Assembly (NCBI GenBank): GCA_003520205.1
Contig: DOVG01000032.1
Span: 1-6,313 of the forward strand
Length of the DNA: 6,313 nt
From: Lachnospiraceae bacterium
GTDB taxonomy: Bacteria; Bacillota; Clostridia; Lachnospirales; Lachnospiraceae
Direction: 5' to 3'
The position numbers were made by a program, and so were the translations under genes. Under the pieces are notes generated by a model. The model saw nothing but the letters and a program-made list of their open reading frames with translations. It did no database searches and was not told the origin of the DNA. Shown here in pieces: positions 1 through 6,115 of the stretch; within the stretch, counting starts at the first letter, position 1, and every line of letters begins with the position of its first letter.

Positions 1-1070
1 TACTGATTGTGAAAACCATGCCAGATAAAATTCATAAGCTGCTGATTCATACTAAACAGCATGACAGCAAGAAGGAGTATCTTTCTTACTCTTTCTGCTA
101 CAGAGAATCTGTTTGAAAAGATAAATACAAATATAAGTACATACGGAAGCATACCACAATACAGATTCGCATTTCCATCGAAGGAATCCATATTTATAGG
201 TCTTGCAAAAACAAACTGATACTTTATCAGTTCGAAGAAATTCTGATAAAAGTCCCACTTAGGTATATCCGTACCAGATGAAGCTGTCTTCGTGATAGCG
301 AGATACGCCATAATGAGTGAAAGCGCCGACATAGAAGCTGCAAGAACAGATGTGCCGGCAAATATCAGCCCATCCTTGAAGAACTTCCTGACATCATTAT
401 GTCCGGTCGCAAGAAACCAGAGAACAAGAAAGATACAGATAATAAATGATATATAATAATTACAGAACATACTATAGAAGAGAGCAAGAACGTAAAGTCT
501 TATATCTCTCTTCTCCATCATTCGTTCGAATCCAAGTATTATTAGCGGAAATATCATGATGCAGTCCAGCCACATCAGATTCCAGTAATATCCGCACATA
601 TAATTATTCAGAGCATAGAAGAGAGACAGCGATGTAATCATCAGACTGTTATCCGCGCCGCCCCTATGTCTGGAGAGCAGATATCCGAAGGTACCCGCAG
701 ATATCACTATCTTGACAGCAACAAGAACAGAAAACATCGTAACTATTCCTCTTCTTGTGAAGAACACTATAATAAGATTGAGCGGTGAAGCCATATAGTA
801 TAAGAACAGTGACTGGAAATTCTGTCCCAGTCCTACGTCCCAGGTATAGAAAAGATTCTTTCCCGTAAGGAGCTTATCCTGATAATCACTGAAAAATGGA
901 ATATACTGATGTATGCTGTCTACAAGTGTAAAACTGTCTGTACCGAAAGGAGTTATATCCATAATAATCATAATAGCAAGCATAAAAACAGCCGTAATGG
1001 CCATAGCGAGAAGCCATGACCAGTTACGACTAAAAAATCTTTGCTGTTTTACACTGCTGTTTTCTGACAT
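1..1070 (-). CDS. YfhO-family polytopic membrane protein, C-terminus cut by window edge
   Basis: The frame is open from an ATG at 1070 to the left edge (356 codons visible). AGGAAA lies about 7 nt upstream, which supports this start. A basic N-terminus (residues 1-18) precedes a first membrane helix (about 19-38). An extracytoplasmic stretch with D39, PFG at 41-43, D51 and QY at 55-56 follows, then LGQNF at 81-85, and then many hydrophobic segments (about 112-132, 143-157, 170-180, 192-220, 235-258, 306-318, 330-340). MWLDCIMIFPLI (166-177) and NFIWHGFH (347-354) are hallmark stretches of the YfhO family (PF09586). Family members are GT-C-like membrane glycosyltransferases; B. subtilis YfhO and its Listeria relatives are linked to sugar decoration of teichoic acids. 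The same role here, envelope glycosylation using a lipid-linked sugar, is inference. Family proteins are usually 800 residues or more, so roughly half is missing. The gene lies 52 bp downstream of the GH9 gene and may be read through from it. A CTTTTGACA element lies 39-47 nt upstream of the start. Confidence 0.88.
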   Translation of the reverse strand, partial: MSENSSVKQQRFFSRNWSWLLAMAITAVFMLAIMIIMDITPFGTDSFTLVDSIHQYIPFFSDYQDKLLTGKNLFYTWDVGLGQNFQSLFLYYMASPLNLIIVFFTRRGIVTMFSVLVAVKIVISAGTFGYLLSRHRGGADNSLMITSLSLFYALNNYMCGYYWNLMWLDCIMIFPLIILGFERMMEKRDIRLYVLALFYSMFCNYYISFIICIFLVLWFLATGHNDVRKFFKDGLIFAGTSVLAASMSALSLIMAYLAITKTASSGTDIPKWDFYQNFFELIKYQFVFARPINMDSFDGNANLYCGMLPYVLIFVFIFSNRFSVAERVRKILLLAVMLFSMNQQLMNFIWHGFHNQ

Positions 1071-1122
1071 ATGATTTTCCTGATTTTTTAATATTTTTGA
1101 TGTAGACTGTCAAAAGTTCCTT
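1071..1122. other. GH9-yfhO intercistronic gap with half-copy of the TTTTGACA element
   Basis: This 52-bp gap separates the GH9 stop codon from the yfhO start. On the minus strand it reads AAGGAACTTTTGACAG, then ACATCA and an A/T-rich run before the yfhO Shine-Dalgarno. The TTGACA (complement of 1109-1114) resembles a -35 box, but the best -10-like hexamer (TATTAA) is only 14 nt away, so a promoter is uncertain. No hairpin followed by a U-tract is seen in the GH9 direction, so read-through from GH9 is possible. Confidence 0.45.
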
Positions 1123-3474
1123 TTATCTATTACCTGCAAGTAAATATATAAGCGGCGAATTCCAATATATAGCCACCTCGTTAGTGGAATAGCTCTGTGC
1201 GTTATCTACATAACACATAGCCGGAGCCGCTTCGCTAAGCACTGCCTTCGCATATGGATCTTCGAGATTCTTATTTGGACCGCCCGCCAGCATACCAGGC
1301 ATAGCGCTTCCTGCAACCTGAGACGGTCTGTGGTGAGGCTCCTTCGGTGACAACGTACCGAAGCCTGATACGAAGCAGTAGCCCAGCGGATTTTCCCCCA
1401 GCAGATAATCCAGCTGCTTCTTGGCAAGAACAGCATAATTCTCGTCACCTGTTACATTTGCAGCCATACTTAGAAGCTGTCCATTATTTCCAACTCTTAA
1501 GTTGCTTCCCCATGTGAAACCACTTCCGAAGCCTAAGAAGTAACCACTCTTCTCAGACTGCTCGACTATCTCATCAGCTGACGCTGATATACGTGATATT
1601 CCCATATCTTTAATGTCTTCTGAACCATACTTTGCCAGATCATAGTCAGCATAAGAAGCTACATCAGCCCATCCCAGTCCGGAAGTAACTTTTTCATCTG
1701 AACTTAACCTGGTAATATAGCTCTTGGCCTCTTCATTTCCTGTAAGATACATCTCTACTGCAGCCCAGTATACTTCATCCTTGACATTTGGATCCGGATA
1801 TTCACCCGTCTCTATATCTGATGGATTAGTATAACCCTTCCAGTCCTTGTTTTCCATTATATAATTCCATGCCTGTTCTGCTGACAGCCTTGCTTCTGAA
1901 GCAAATCCGTTATCATAATCCTTATAAACTATAGATGCTTTTGCCATTACAGCTGCGAAGTCAGCCGTAGCTGCTATAGATATAGGTGCCAGAAACAGTT
2001 CGTCAGTTTCCTTCTCTGGACCGACAGTTTCTGGAAATACAAGAGCTGTAACCTTATGATACACTCCACCGGTTTTCTCATCCTGCATCTTAAGCATCCA
2101 TTCCAGTTCATACATTGCTTCGTCTAATATATCCGGAACTGAATTACCTGACTCCGGGATTCCCATATCATCATCCATTACGCCGTAGTCTTCATATGCA
2201 GACAAAAGGTCCATAACTGTTACTGCTCCAGGAACTACATATCTTCCGTAGTCACCTGCATCATGCCAGCCACCGGACACATCCTTTTTCTCACTTCTGT
2301 TATCATAAACTGTAGCTTCATCAGTATGACATGCATCATGCTTAAAGTCTCCTGCCAGCGTTGCATCAGTTGCAGTGCCACAGCGCTGCTTGTAAAGCAT
2401 AAGCACACTTTCCCTGTACAGCTCCGAATACGGATCCTCTTTTATCTCAAAAGGATAGCTGGCTCCCTCATTTGTATATACATAATAATTTCCCGGAGTT
2501 TTAAGATCAGAGAAATCAGCCTTTCTGGTATTAGCCAGAAGTCCGTAATCATAGATAGCTTCCTCCAGTTTACCTGCGTATACAGTCTCATTAGTTGAAG
2601 CATCACATACTATGAATTCTTCATCCCCTTCGTTCTCCGACTTAACTACAGCCACCTTTTCATCATCCGGTTTATAACCCATCTGATTAACAGCAACATT
2701 TACATAGTTTGGAAGAGCTCCGCCTGCTTCAGCTTTTGACGCATCTTTTACTGTAAGCTTTATATTATCTATAGTAATTGTATGTTCACCAGGATCAGAA
2801 GACATATCGTCCATATATCCCATATTGAAAACAATTCTTGGCGCAGGATCTGACTGCTCTTTCATCTCAAAATCAACAGAAAAGTTAGTTACATCGGGTC
2901 CGATATCTATTTTCTCTCCCTGATATGCATGATAGTCTCCTCCATTTAACTGAAGTCTGTATTCTATCTTTCTTTCTATCGAGCTTGTTATATCGAAGCT
3001 ATATGTATAAACACAGTTCTGATTAAGAGCAAAACCATCATAGTAAACCTGATTTGCATAATCAAGCTTTCCTGAGTTCTTAATATCTATGACCATCTGA
3101 CCATCAGATGCTTTTAGCTCGCATGCCCCACCATTTGTATAAACCGTAAAGCCCTTCAGATCATTATCATCAAAGTCTATATTTACCAGCTGTTCTCCAT
3201 CCTTAAGCTGCGCCTGGGCATCGCCTCCTGAAGCGCTAAATGTATCCTCAAGAGTCTTGGGACCTGTTCCTTTAAGCGAACTCTCGGTAGATATCTCCGA
3301 CTGTTCCTCTGCAGCCTCATATTCATCTAACGCATCCTCTTCCTGAGCTTCAGTATCCTCTACTGTACTGATTTCAGTTGCTTCTTCAGGCTGTTTTCCG
3401 GTACCGCCACAAGCAGTCAGACTGAATATCATCATACTAATAAGTGATGCCGCTACTATCCTTTTTATTCTCAT
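1123..3474 (-). CDS. GH9 endoglucanase (cellulase), surface lipoprotein with CBM4-like module
   Basis: A 783-residue enzyme predicted to hydrolyse beta-1,4-glucan (cellulose, possibly mixed-linkage glucan or xyloglucan) outside the cell. Residues 1-22 form a lipoprotein signal: MRIKR, a hydrophobic core, then lipobox LTAC with Cys22 as lipidation site. A Glu/Asp/Ser/Thr-rich linker follows (about 28-65). Residues about 95-245 look like a CBM4/9-type beta-sandwich (LVNIDFDD at the start, TITIDNIKLTV at the end). Residues about 257-345 are the CelD N-terminal Ig-like domain (VNQMGYKPDD). The GH9 (alpha/alpha)6 catalytic domain runs from about 349 to 783. It has GGWHDAGDYGRY with Asp405 and Asp408 (base side), PHHRPS at 713-718, and YVDNAQSYSTNEVAIYWNS at 755-773, which fits the GH9 signature with catalytic acid Glu766. 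All key residues are present. No dockerin, SLH or sortase signal is seen, so anchoring is by lipid. AGGAG lies about 12 nt before the ATG. A TATACT -10-like box (complement of 3519-3524) lies in the upstream palindrome, but its -35 is poor. Confidence 0.96.
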   Translation of the reverse strand: MRIKRIVAASLISMMIFSLTACGGTGKQPEEATEISTVEDTEAQEEDALDEYEAAEEQSEISTESSLKGTGPKTLEDTFSASGGDAQAQLKDGEQLVNIDFDDNDLKGFTVYTNGGACELKASDGQMVIDIKNSGKLDYANQVYYDGFALNQNCVYTYSFDITSSIERKIEYRLQLNGGDYHAYQGEKIDIGPDVTNFSVDFEMKEQSDPAPRIVFNMGYMDDMSSDPGEHTITIDNIKLTVKDASKAEAGGALPNYVNVAVNQMGYKPDDEKVAVVKSENEGDEEFIVCDASTNETVYAGKLEEAIYDYGLLANTRKADFSDLKTPGNYYVYTNEGASYPFEIKEDPYSELYRESVLMLYKQRCGTATDATLAGDFKHDACHTDEATVYDNRSEKKDVSGGWHDAGDYGRYVVPGAVTVMDLLSAYEDYGVMDDDMGIPESGNSVPDILDEAMYELEWMLKMQDEKTGGVYHKVTALVFPETVGPEKETDELFLAPISIAATADFAAVMAKASIVYKDYDNGFASEARLSAEQAWNYIMENKDWKGYTNPSDIETGEYPDPNVKDEVYWAAVEMYLTGNEEAKSYITRLSSDEKVTSGLGWADVASYADYDLAKYGSEDIKDMGISRISASADEIVEQSEKSGYFLGFGSGFTWGSNLRVGNNGQLLSMAANVTGDENYAVLAKKQLDYLLGENPLGYCFVSGFGTLSPKEPHHRPSQVAGSAMPGMLAGGPNKNLEDPYAKAVLSEAAPAMCYVDNAQSYSTNEVAIYWNSPLIYLLAGNR

Positions 3475-3504
3475 TATATTTGTATCTCCTGTTCTACACT
3501 TAAC

Positions 3505-3525
3505 GAAATCTCTATACTAGTATAG
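3505..3525. repeat. Extra copy of the palindrome tip, making a small perfect palindrome
   Basis: The 16-nt GAAATCTCTATACTAG at 3505-3520 is repeated exactly at 3667-3682, the outer tip of the long palindrome. Because the first copy sits head-to-head with the left tip, it creates a perfect 14-bp palindrome, CTATACTAGTATAG (3512-3525). An ACGAAA/TTTCGT pair extends it with small mismatches to about 3503-3533. It lies 31 nt or more upstream of the GH9 start, and a TATACT hexamer falls within it. It could be the remnant of a second element copy or an operator in the GH9 leader. Confidence 0.65.
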
Positions 3526-3682
3526 TGTTTCGTAATTAACTGGACTATAAACGCAGAATGTTTTTCAGAGAGTGCAGTATCAAAAACGTAGGAATAGTGA
3601 GCTATTCCGAGGCTTTTGGTGCTGTGCTATTCTGGAAAACAGGCAAGTTTAGAGTCCAGGTAATTAGAAATCTCTATACTAG
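3517..3682. repeat. 166-bp imperfect palindrome, MITE-like, overlapping the hisA stop codon
   Basis: The left arm (3517-3597) and the reverse complement of the right arm (3682-3602) are each 81 nt and align end to end around a 4-nt centre (3598-3601). Matching blocks from the tip inward are CTAGTATAG, TAATTA, CTGGACT, TAAAC, TGTTTT (with a 1-nt shift), CAG, CAAAA and the 7-nt GGAATAG at the centre. Most mismatches lie between these blocks, with one poorly matched patch at arm positions 37-44. No protein is encoded. This is the architecture of a small non-autonomous inverted-repeat element, or of a large hairpin RNA. The right tip ends exactly at a hisA codon boundary and supplies its last two codons and stop. 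A target-site duplication is not obvious (flanks TATA and ATAC). The inverted repeat is directly visible; its mobile origin is inference. Confidence 0.75.
3582..3608 (-). terminator. Probable intrinsic terminator of the MATE-hisA transcript
   Basis: On the minus strand, GGAATAG, loop CTCA and CTATTCC form a perfect 7-bp stem, followed after TACG by five Ts. It starts 65 nt after the hisA stop, at the centre of the long palindrome. The 4-nt gap before the T-run and the AT-rich stem make it weaker than a textbook terminator, although the larger palindrome could strengthen folding. CTTTT follows on the other strand too, so some bidirectional activity is possible. Confidence 0.5.
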
Positions 3683-4489
3683 ATACCCAAGTACTTCTTT
3701 AAAGTCCATGTCTCCTCCAAATATGGACAATGCGCTTCCTATAGTTATATCTACCTTATTTCTTCCTAGATCTCTTATTATATCTATATCGTTGAAGCTT
3801 CCTATTCCGCCTGCGTAGGTTACCGGTATACCGTTTTCCCAACTGCCCAGCATCTCTACAAGCTCTTTATCAACTCCACACTTCTTTCCTTCAACATCTA
3901 CTGCGTGAATCAGATATTCATCTGCATAAGACTTTAAAGCATCCAGTGTCTCATGGTTAAGCTTTGTATCCGTGAATTTCTGCCATCTGTCTGTCACTAT
4001 ATAGTAACTGTCATCTGGCTGTGTATCGCTGCCTTCACCTGAACTTCTATCAGATATCTTCTTTCTGCAGGACAGATCAAGAGCCAGATGCTCTTTTCCC
4101 ACCTGACTTACAAGACTCTCCAGTCTGTCATAATCAATATGTCCATTTCTGAACACAAATGAAGTAACTATAACATGAGATGCTCCCAGTTTAAGGAAAC
4201 TCTCCGCATTTTCAGTGGTTATTCCCCCGCCCACCATGAATCCTCCGGGATACTCTTTCATCGCGTCGGACGCTGCGCGTATATCATCCAGATACTGCTT
4301 TGTACCTGCTTTATTCAGAAGTATGATATGTCCGCCGGCTAAACCACAGCTGTGATAAAGACGTCCATAGAAGGATGCTCCTTCTTCAGATACGAAGTTC
4401 GTGTCTGCTCCTTTTATATCGTCTAGAGTTCCTCCTACTATCTGTTTTACCTTTCCATCATGGATATCAATACATGGTCTAAATCGCAT
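3674..4489 (-). CDS. hisA: Eukaryotic-type HisA, ProFAR (5'-ProFAR to PRFAR) isomerase
   Basis: This 271-residue TIM-barrel enzyme catalyses the fourth step of histidine biosynthesis, the Amadori rearrangement of ProFAR to PRFAR, in the cytoplasm. The sequence matches the yeast HIS6-like (eukaryotic-type) branch rather than ordinary bacterial HisA: CIDIHDGKVKQIVGGTL (6-22), NFVSEEG (31-37), VIVTSFVF (106-113), LALDLSCRKK (135-144), LIHAVDVEG (193-201), TYAGGIGS (224-231) and VDITIGSALSIFGG (246-259). Asp8 and Asp138 are at the expected acid/base positions, and the phosphate-binding GG and GS turns are present. A polar Ser/Gly/Asp-rich stretch at about 146-161 is roughly 13 residues longer than in yeast HIS6. 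No other his gene is in the window, so it is an orphan locus. GGGGAG lies 4 nt before the ATG. The gene is 51 bp downstream of MATE and probably in its transcript. The last two codons and the TAG lie in the 3517-3682 palindrome. Confidence 0.95.
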   Translation of the reverse strand: MRFRPCIDIHDGKVKQIVGGTLDDIKGADTNFVSEEGASFYGRLYHSCGLAGGHIILLNKAGTKQYLDDIRAASDAMKEYPGGFMVGGGITTENAESFLKLGASHVIVTSFVFRNGHIDYDRLESLVSQVGKEHLALDLSCRKKISDRSSGEGSDTQPDDSYYIVTDRWQKFTDTKLNHETLDALKSYADEYLIHAVDVEGKKCGVDKELVEMLGSWENGIPVTYAGGIGSFNDIDIIRDLGRNKVDITIGSALSIFGGDMDFKEVLGYLV

Positions 4490-4493
4490 TTAA

Positions 4494-4518
4494 CTCCCCT
4501 TCTCTCCCGCCACGCGGG
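4494..4518 (-). promoter_or_regulatory. GC-rich hairpin next to the hisA Shine-Dalgarno
   Basis: In the MATE-hisA gap, CCCGC (4506-4510) and GCGGG (4514-4518) form a 5-bp all-G/C stem with a 3-nt loop. On the transcript it is followed by AGAGAAGGGGAG, which contains the strong hisA Shine-Dalgarno (complement of 4494-4499). There is no T-run, so it is not an intrinsic terminator for the minus strand. It may be an RNA processing or stability element, or may tune hisA translation. The function is inferred. Confidence 0.35.
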
Positions 4519-4540
4519 TTATACCTATCAGCTTTTCCAA

Positions 4541-5881
4541 TCATTTCATTTCTTTAATCTCTGTCCATGCAAGCGGCAGACTTATAAATACAGAAAAAAC
4601 ATCTGCCACTGTCTGTGTTATCTCAACTCCCATGATACCAAATAATCTTGGAAGTATCAGTATAAGTGGAATAAAACATATTCCATTTCTTGCGGATGAA
4701 GATATACTTGCTTTCAAGCCTTTCCCCATAGACTGAAGCATCATATTACTCATAACTGTAGTTGCCATCAGCGGAAGAACTGCCGCCTGACATCTTAGGG
4801 CAACTTTACCTACTTCAATAACGTCCGGATCATTTCTGAACCATGCCACTATCTGCGGTGCAAAAACTATCGACAAAACTGCAAGAGCAAAAAGAAATAT
4901 AGTTCCCCACCTCACACAGAAAAAGAACCCTTCCTTAACTCTTTTCTTAAGGCCTGCACCATAGTTAAATGAACAAACCGGCTGATAGCCCTGTCCAAAT
5001 CCTATAAGCGCTGATGCCATCATCATCATAACTCTTGTTACTATAGACATTCCGGCTATCGCCGCATCTCCACCATAGTATCCTGCATATTTATTCAGCA
5101 AAAGCGTGGATGCAGCTGCAAGTCCCTGTCTGAAAAGTGAAGGCGCACCTCCATTTATTATCTCTCCAATATAATGTCCATTTATATGAACATTTTTTAT
5201 ATTGATATGTATATTTTCACCTTTAAAGCTTCCCAAAAGTAAAACTAAAAAACTTATCAGCTGTCCGGATACCGTCGCAATCGCCGCACCGGTAACTCCC
5301 ATATCGAAAACAATAATAAGCAGCGGATCCAGTATTACATTAATAACAGCACCACACATAAGTCCGATCATCGCATATATGGCGCTGCCTTGAAATCTCA
5401 ACTGATTATTTATAACAAACTGCCCCATCATAAAAGGCGCACCTATAAGAATAATTCTCATATATGCGATGGTATCATCCATGGTCGTCGGTGTTGCACC
5501 TATCCAGACAGCCAGCTTATCTATAAATATATTTCCAAGACCTACTACCAGAAGTCCCAGAAGAACTGCCATGGCAAATCCGGTAGATGCCATCTCATTT
5601 GCTTCCTGTTTTCTACCCGCTCCGAGCATTCTGGACAAATAATTACCGGAGCCATGTCCACAGAAAAAACCAAGAGCCTGAATGATTGCCATTACAGAAA
5701 AAACAAGTCCTACCGCAGCGGTTGCTTCAGTAGAAATCTTACCTACAAAATATGTATCAGCGGAATTATAAAATGCTGTTACCAGCATACTGATTATAGT
5801 TGGAATTGATAGTTTTATAATTAATTGGGGTACCGGAGTCTCCGTCATCATCTGACGACGGGACTGTTTTTCTTCTGACAT
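4541..5881 (-). CDS. MATE-family efflux transporter
   Basis: A 446-residue inner-membrane exporter with about 12 hydrophobic helices, the usual size for the MATE (MatE, PF01554) family. These proteins expel cationic drugs or metabolites in exchange for Na+ or H+. A short polar N-terminus (1-17) is followed by IPTIISMLVTAFYNSADTYF (26-45), the typical first-helix signature. The first half contains NVILDPLLIIVFDMGVTGAA (181-200), the conserved MATE stretch. A hydrophilic loop at about 219-238 separates the two halves. The second half has GAPSLFRQGLAA (245-256) and GFGQGYQPVCSFNYGA (294-309), again classic. The substrate cannot be deduced. The ATG at 5881 has GAGGAG about 13 nt upstream, a rather long spacing; M11 or M12 are less likely starts since nothing better precedes them. 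It heads the likely MATE-hisA transcript and is divergent from an XRE regulator that might control it. No frameshift or missing segment is seen. Confidence 0.95.
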   Translation of the reverse strand: MSEEKQSRRQMMTETPVPQLIIKLSIPTIISMLVTAFYNSADTYFVGKISTEATAAVGLVFSVMAIIQALGFFCGHGSGNYLSRMLGAGRKQEANEMASTGFAMAVLLGLLVVGLGNIFIDKLAVWIGATPTTMDDTIAYMRIILIGAPFMMGQFVINNQLRFQGSAIYAMIGLMCGAVINVILDPLLIIVFDMGVTGAAIATVSGQLISFLVLLLGSFKGENIHINIKNVHINGHYIGEIINGGAPSLFRQGLAAASTLLLNKYAGYYGGDAAIAGMSIVTRVMMMMASALIGFGQGYQPVCSFNYGAGLKKRVKEGFFFCVRWGTIFLFALAVLSIVFAPQIVAWFRNDPDVIEVGKVALRCQAAVLPLMATTVMSNMMLQSMGKGLKASISSSARNGICFIPLILILPRLFGIMGVEITQTVADVFSVFISLPLAWTEIKEMK

Positions 5882-5936
5882 TTATATATAATTTCTCCTC
5901 GTGTTTATCATGTAACACTTTCTATATTATGATGTG

Positions 5937-5961
5937 GGTGTCAAAAGTACCTTTTGACACC
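5937..5961. repeat. Perfect palindrome, 11-bp arms around TAC
   Basis: GGTGTCAAAAG (5937-5947) and CTTTTGACACC (5951-5961) are exact inverted repeats around a 3-nt centre. Each arm contains a TTGACA reading outward. It lies 56-80 nt upstream of the MATE start. The near-central part (TGTCAAAAGTwCCTTTT) recurs at 1109-1124 before yfhO. It may be an operator for a dimeric regulator. Without a T-run it is not a terminator. Confidence 0.6.
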
Positions 5962-5972
5962 ATATGACATAC

Positions 5973-6007
5973 GGATTGCTCCATTTCTTACGAAATTCTC
6001 GCAATCC
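5973..6007. repeat. Hairpin GGATTGC/GCAATCC with inner ATTTC/GAAAT stem
   Basis: The outer arms GGATTGC (5973-5979) and GCAATCC (6001-6007) pair perfectly. Inside them, ATTTC (5983-5987) and GAAAT (5992-5996) pair around TTAC, leaving a small internal loop. This is the second of four successive hairpins in this intergenic region. Confidence 0.5.
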
Positions 6008-6065
6008 TAGAAACATTCGGAAATCGCTATTTTTCTAAGAAAAATGCTATTTCCTCATGTTTCAG
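6007..6065. repeat. Long imperfect hairpin around an ATTTTTCT/AGAAAAAT core
   Basis: The core arms ATTTTTCT (6029-6036) and AGAAAAAT (6038-6045) are perfect inverted repeats around one base. GGAAAT (6019-6024) and ATTTCC (6049-6054) extend the pairing. Further out, GAAACAT (6010-6016) pairs with ATGTTTC (6057-6063). The near-symmetry over about 59 bp is hard to attribute to chance, even in AT-rich DNA. Confidence 0.5.
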
Positions 6066-6076
6066 CGTGTCATAAG

Positions 6077-6115
6077 GTCAAAATGCTTTTCCTGCAAGCA
6101 GGAACGCATTTTGAC
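6077..6115. repeat. Two-part hairpin GTCAAAATGC/GCATTTTGAC with inner TTCCTGC/GCAGGAA
   Basis: The outer arms (6077-6086 and 6106-6115) pair perfectly over 10 bp. The inner arms TTCCTGC (6089-6095) and GCAGGAA (6098-6104) continue the stem after a small asymmetric bulge. GTGTCATAAG (6067-6076), just outside, resembles the inverse of the CTTATGTCAT that follows the next CTTTTGACA copy. The structure ends where the likely XRE promoter begins, which suits a regulatory site. Confidence 0.55.

Larger units (their letters stand above)
3475..3673. other. Intergenic region between hisA and GH9, mostly one long palindrome
   Basis: The 199 bp hold no credible gene. From the GH9 side there is a leader with an AGGAG site, a 16-bp repeat of the palindrome tip, and then the long inverted repeat with the hisA terminator hairpin at its centre. 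A plus-strand open frame from 3558 to 3818 runs across the palindrome into antisense hisA and has no coding features. Confidence 0.7.

Noticed and set aside
1109..1125. AAAAGGAACTTTT as a terminator of GH9
   Set aside because: The stem is only five A/T-rich pairs and is not followed by a U-tract in the GH9 direction.
1206..1448. Second minus-strand frame inside the GH9 C-terminus
   Set aside because: It is out of frame with the catalytic domain encoding PHHRPS and NEVAIYWN; no frameshift is needed to explain the GH9 gene.
2263..2598. Plus-strand open frame of 111 codons inside the GH9 gene
   Set aside because: It is wholly antisense to a well-supported catalytic gene and its translation has no family signature.
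3558..3818. Plus-strand open frame of 86 codons across the long palindrome into hisA
   Set aside because: It overlaps the hisA 3' end in antisense, starts inside the palindrome, has no ribosome site and shows no recognisable protein features.
5390..5809. Plus-strand open frame of 139 codons inside the MATE gene
   Set aside because: It is antisense to conserved MATE segments, and its composition (Lys/Tyr/Cys/His-rich) is typical of a shadow frame.
5939..5944. TTGACA on the minus strand as the -35 box of MATE
   Set aside because: No good -10 hexamer lies 16-18 nt away (TATAGA is only 12 nt off), so I did not call a MATE promoter.
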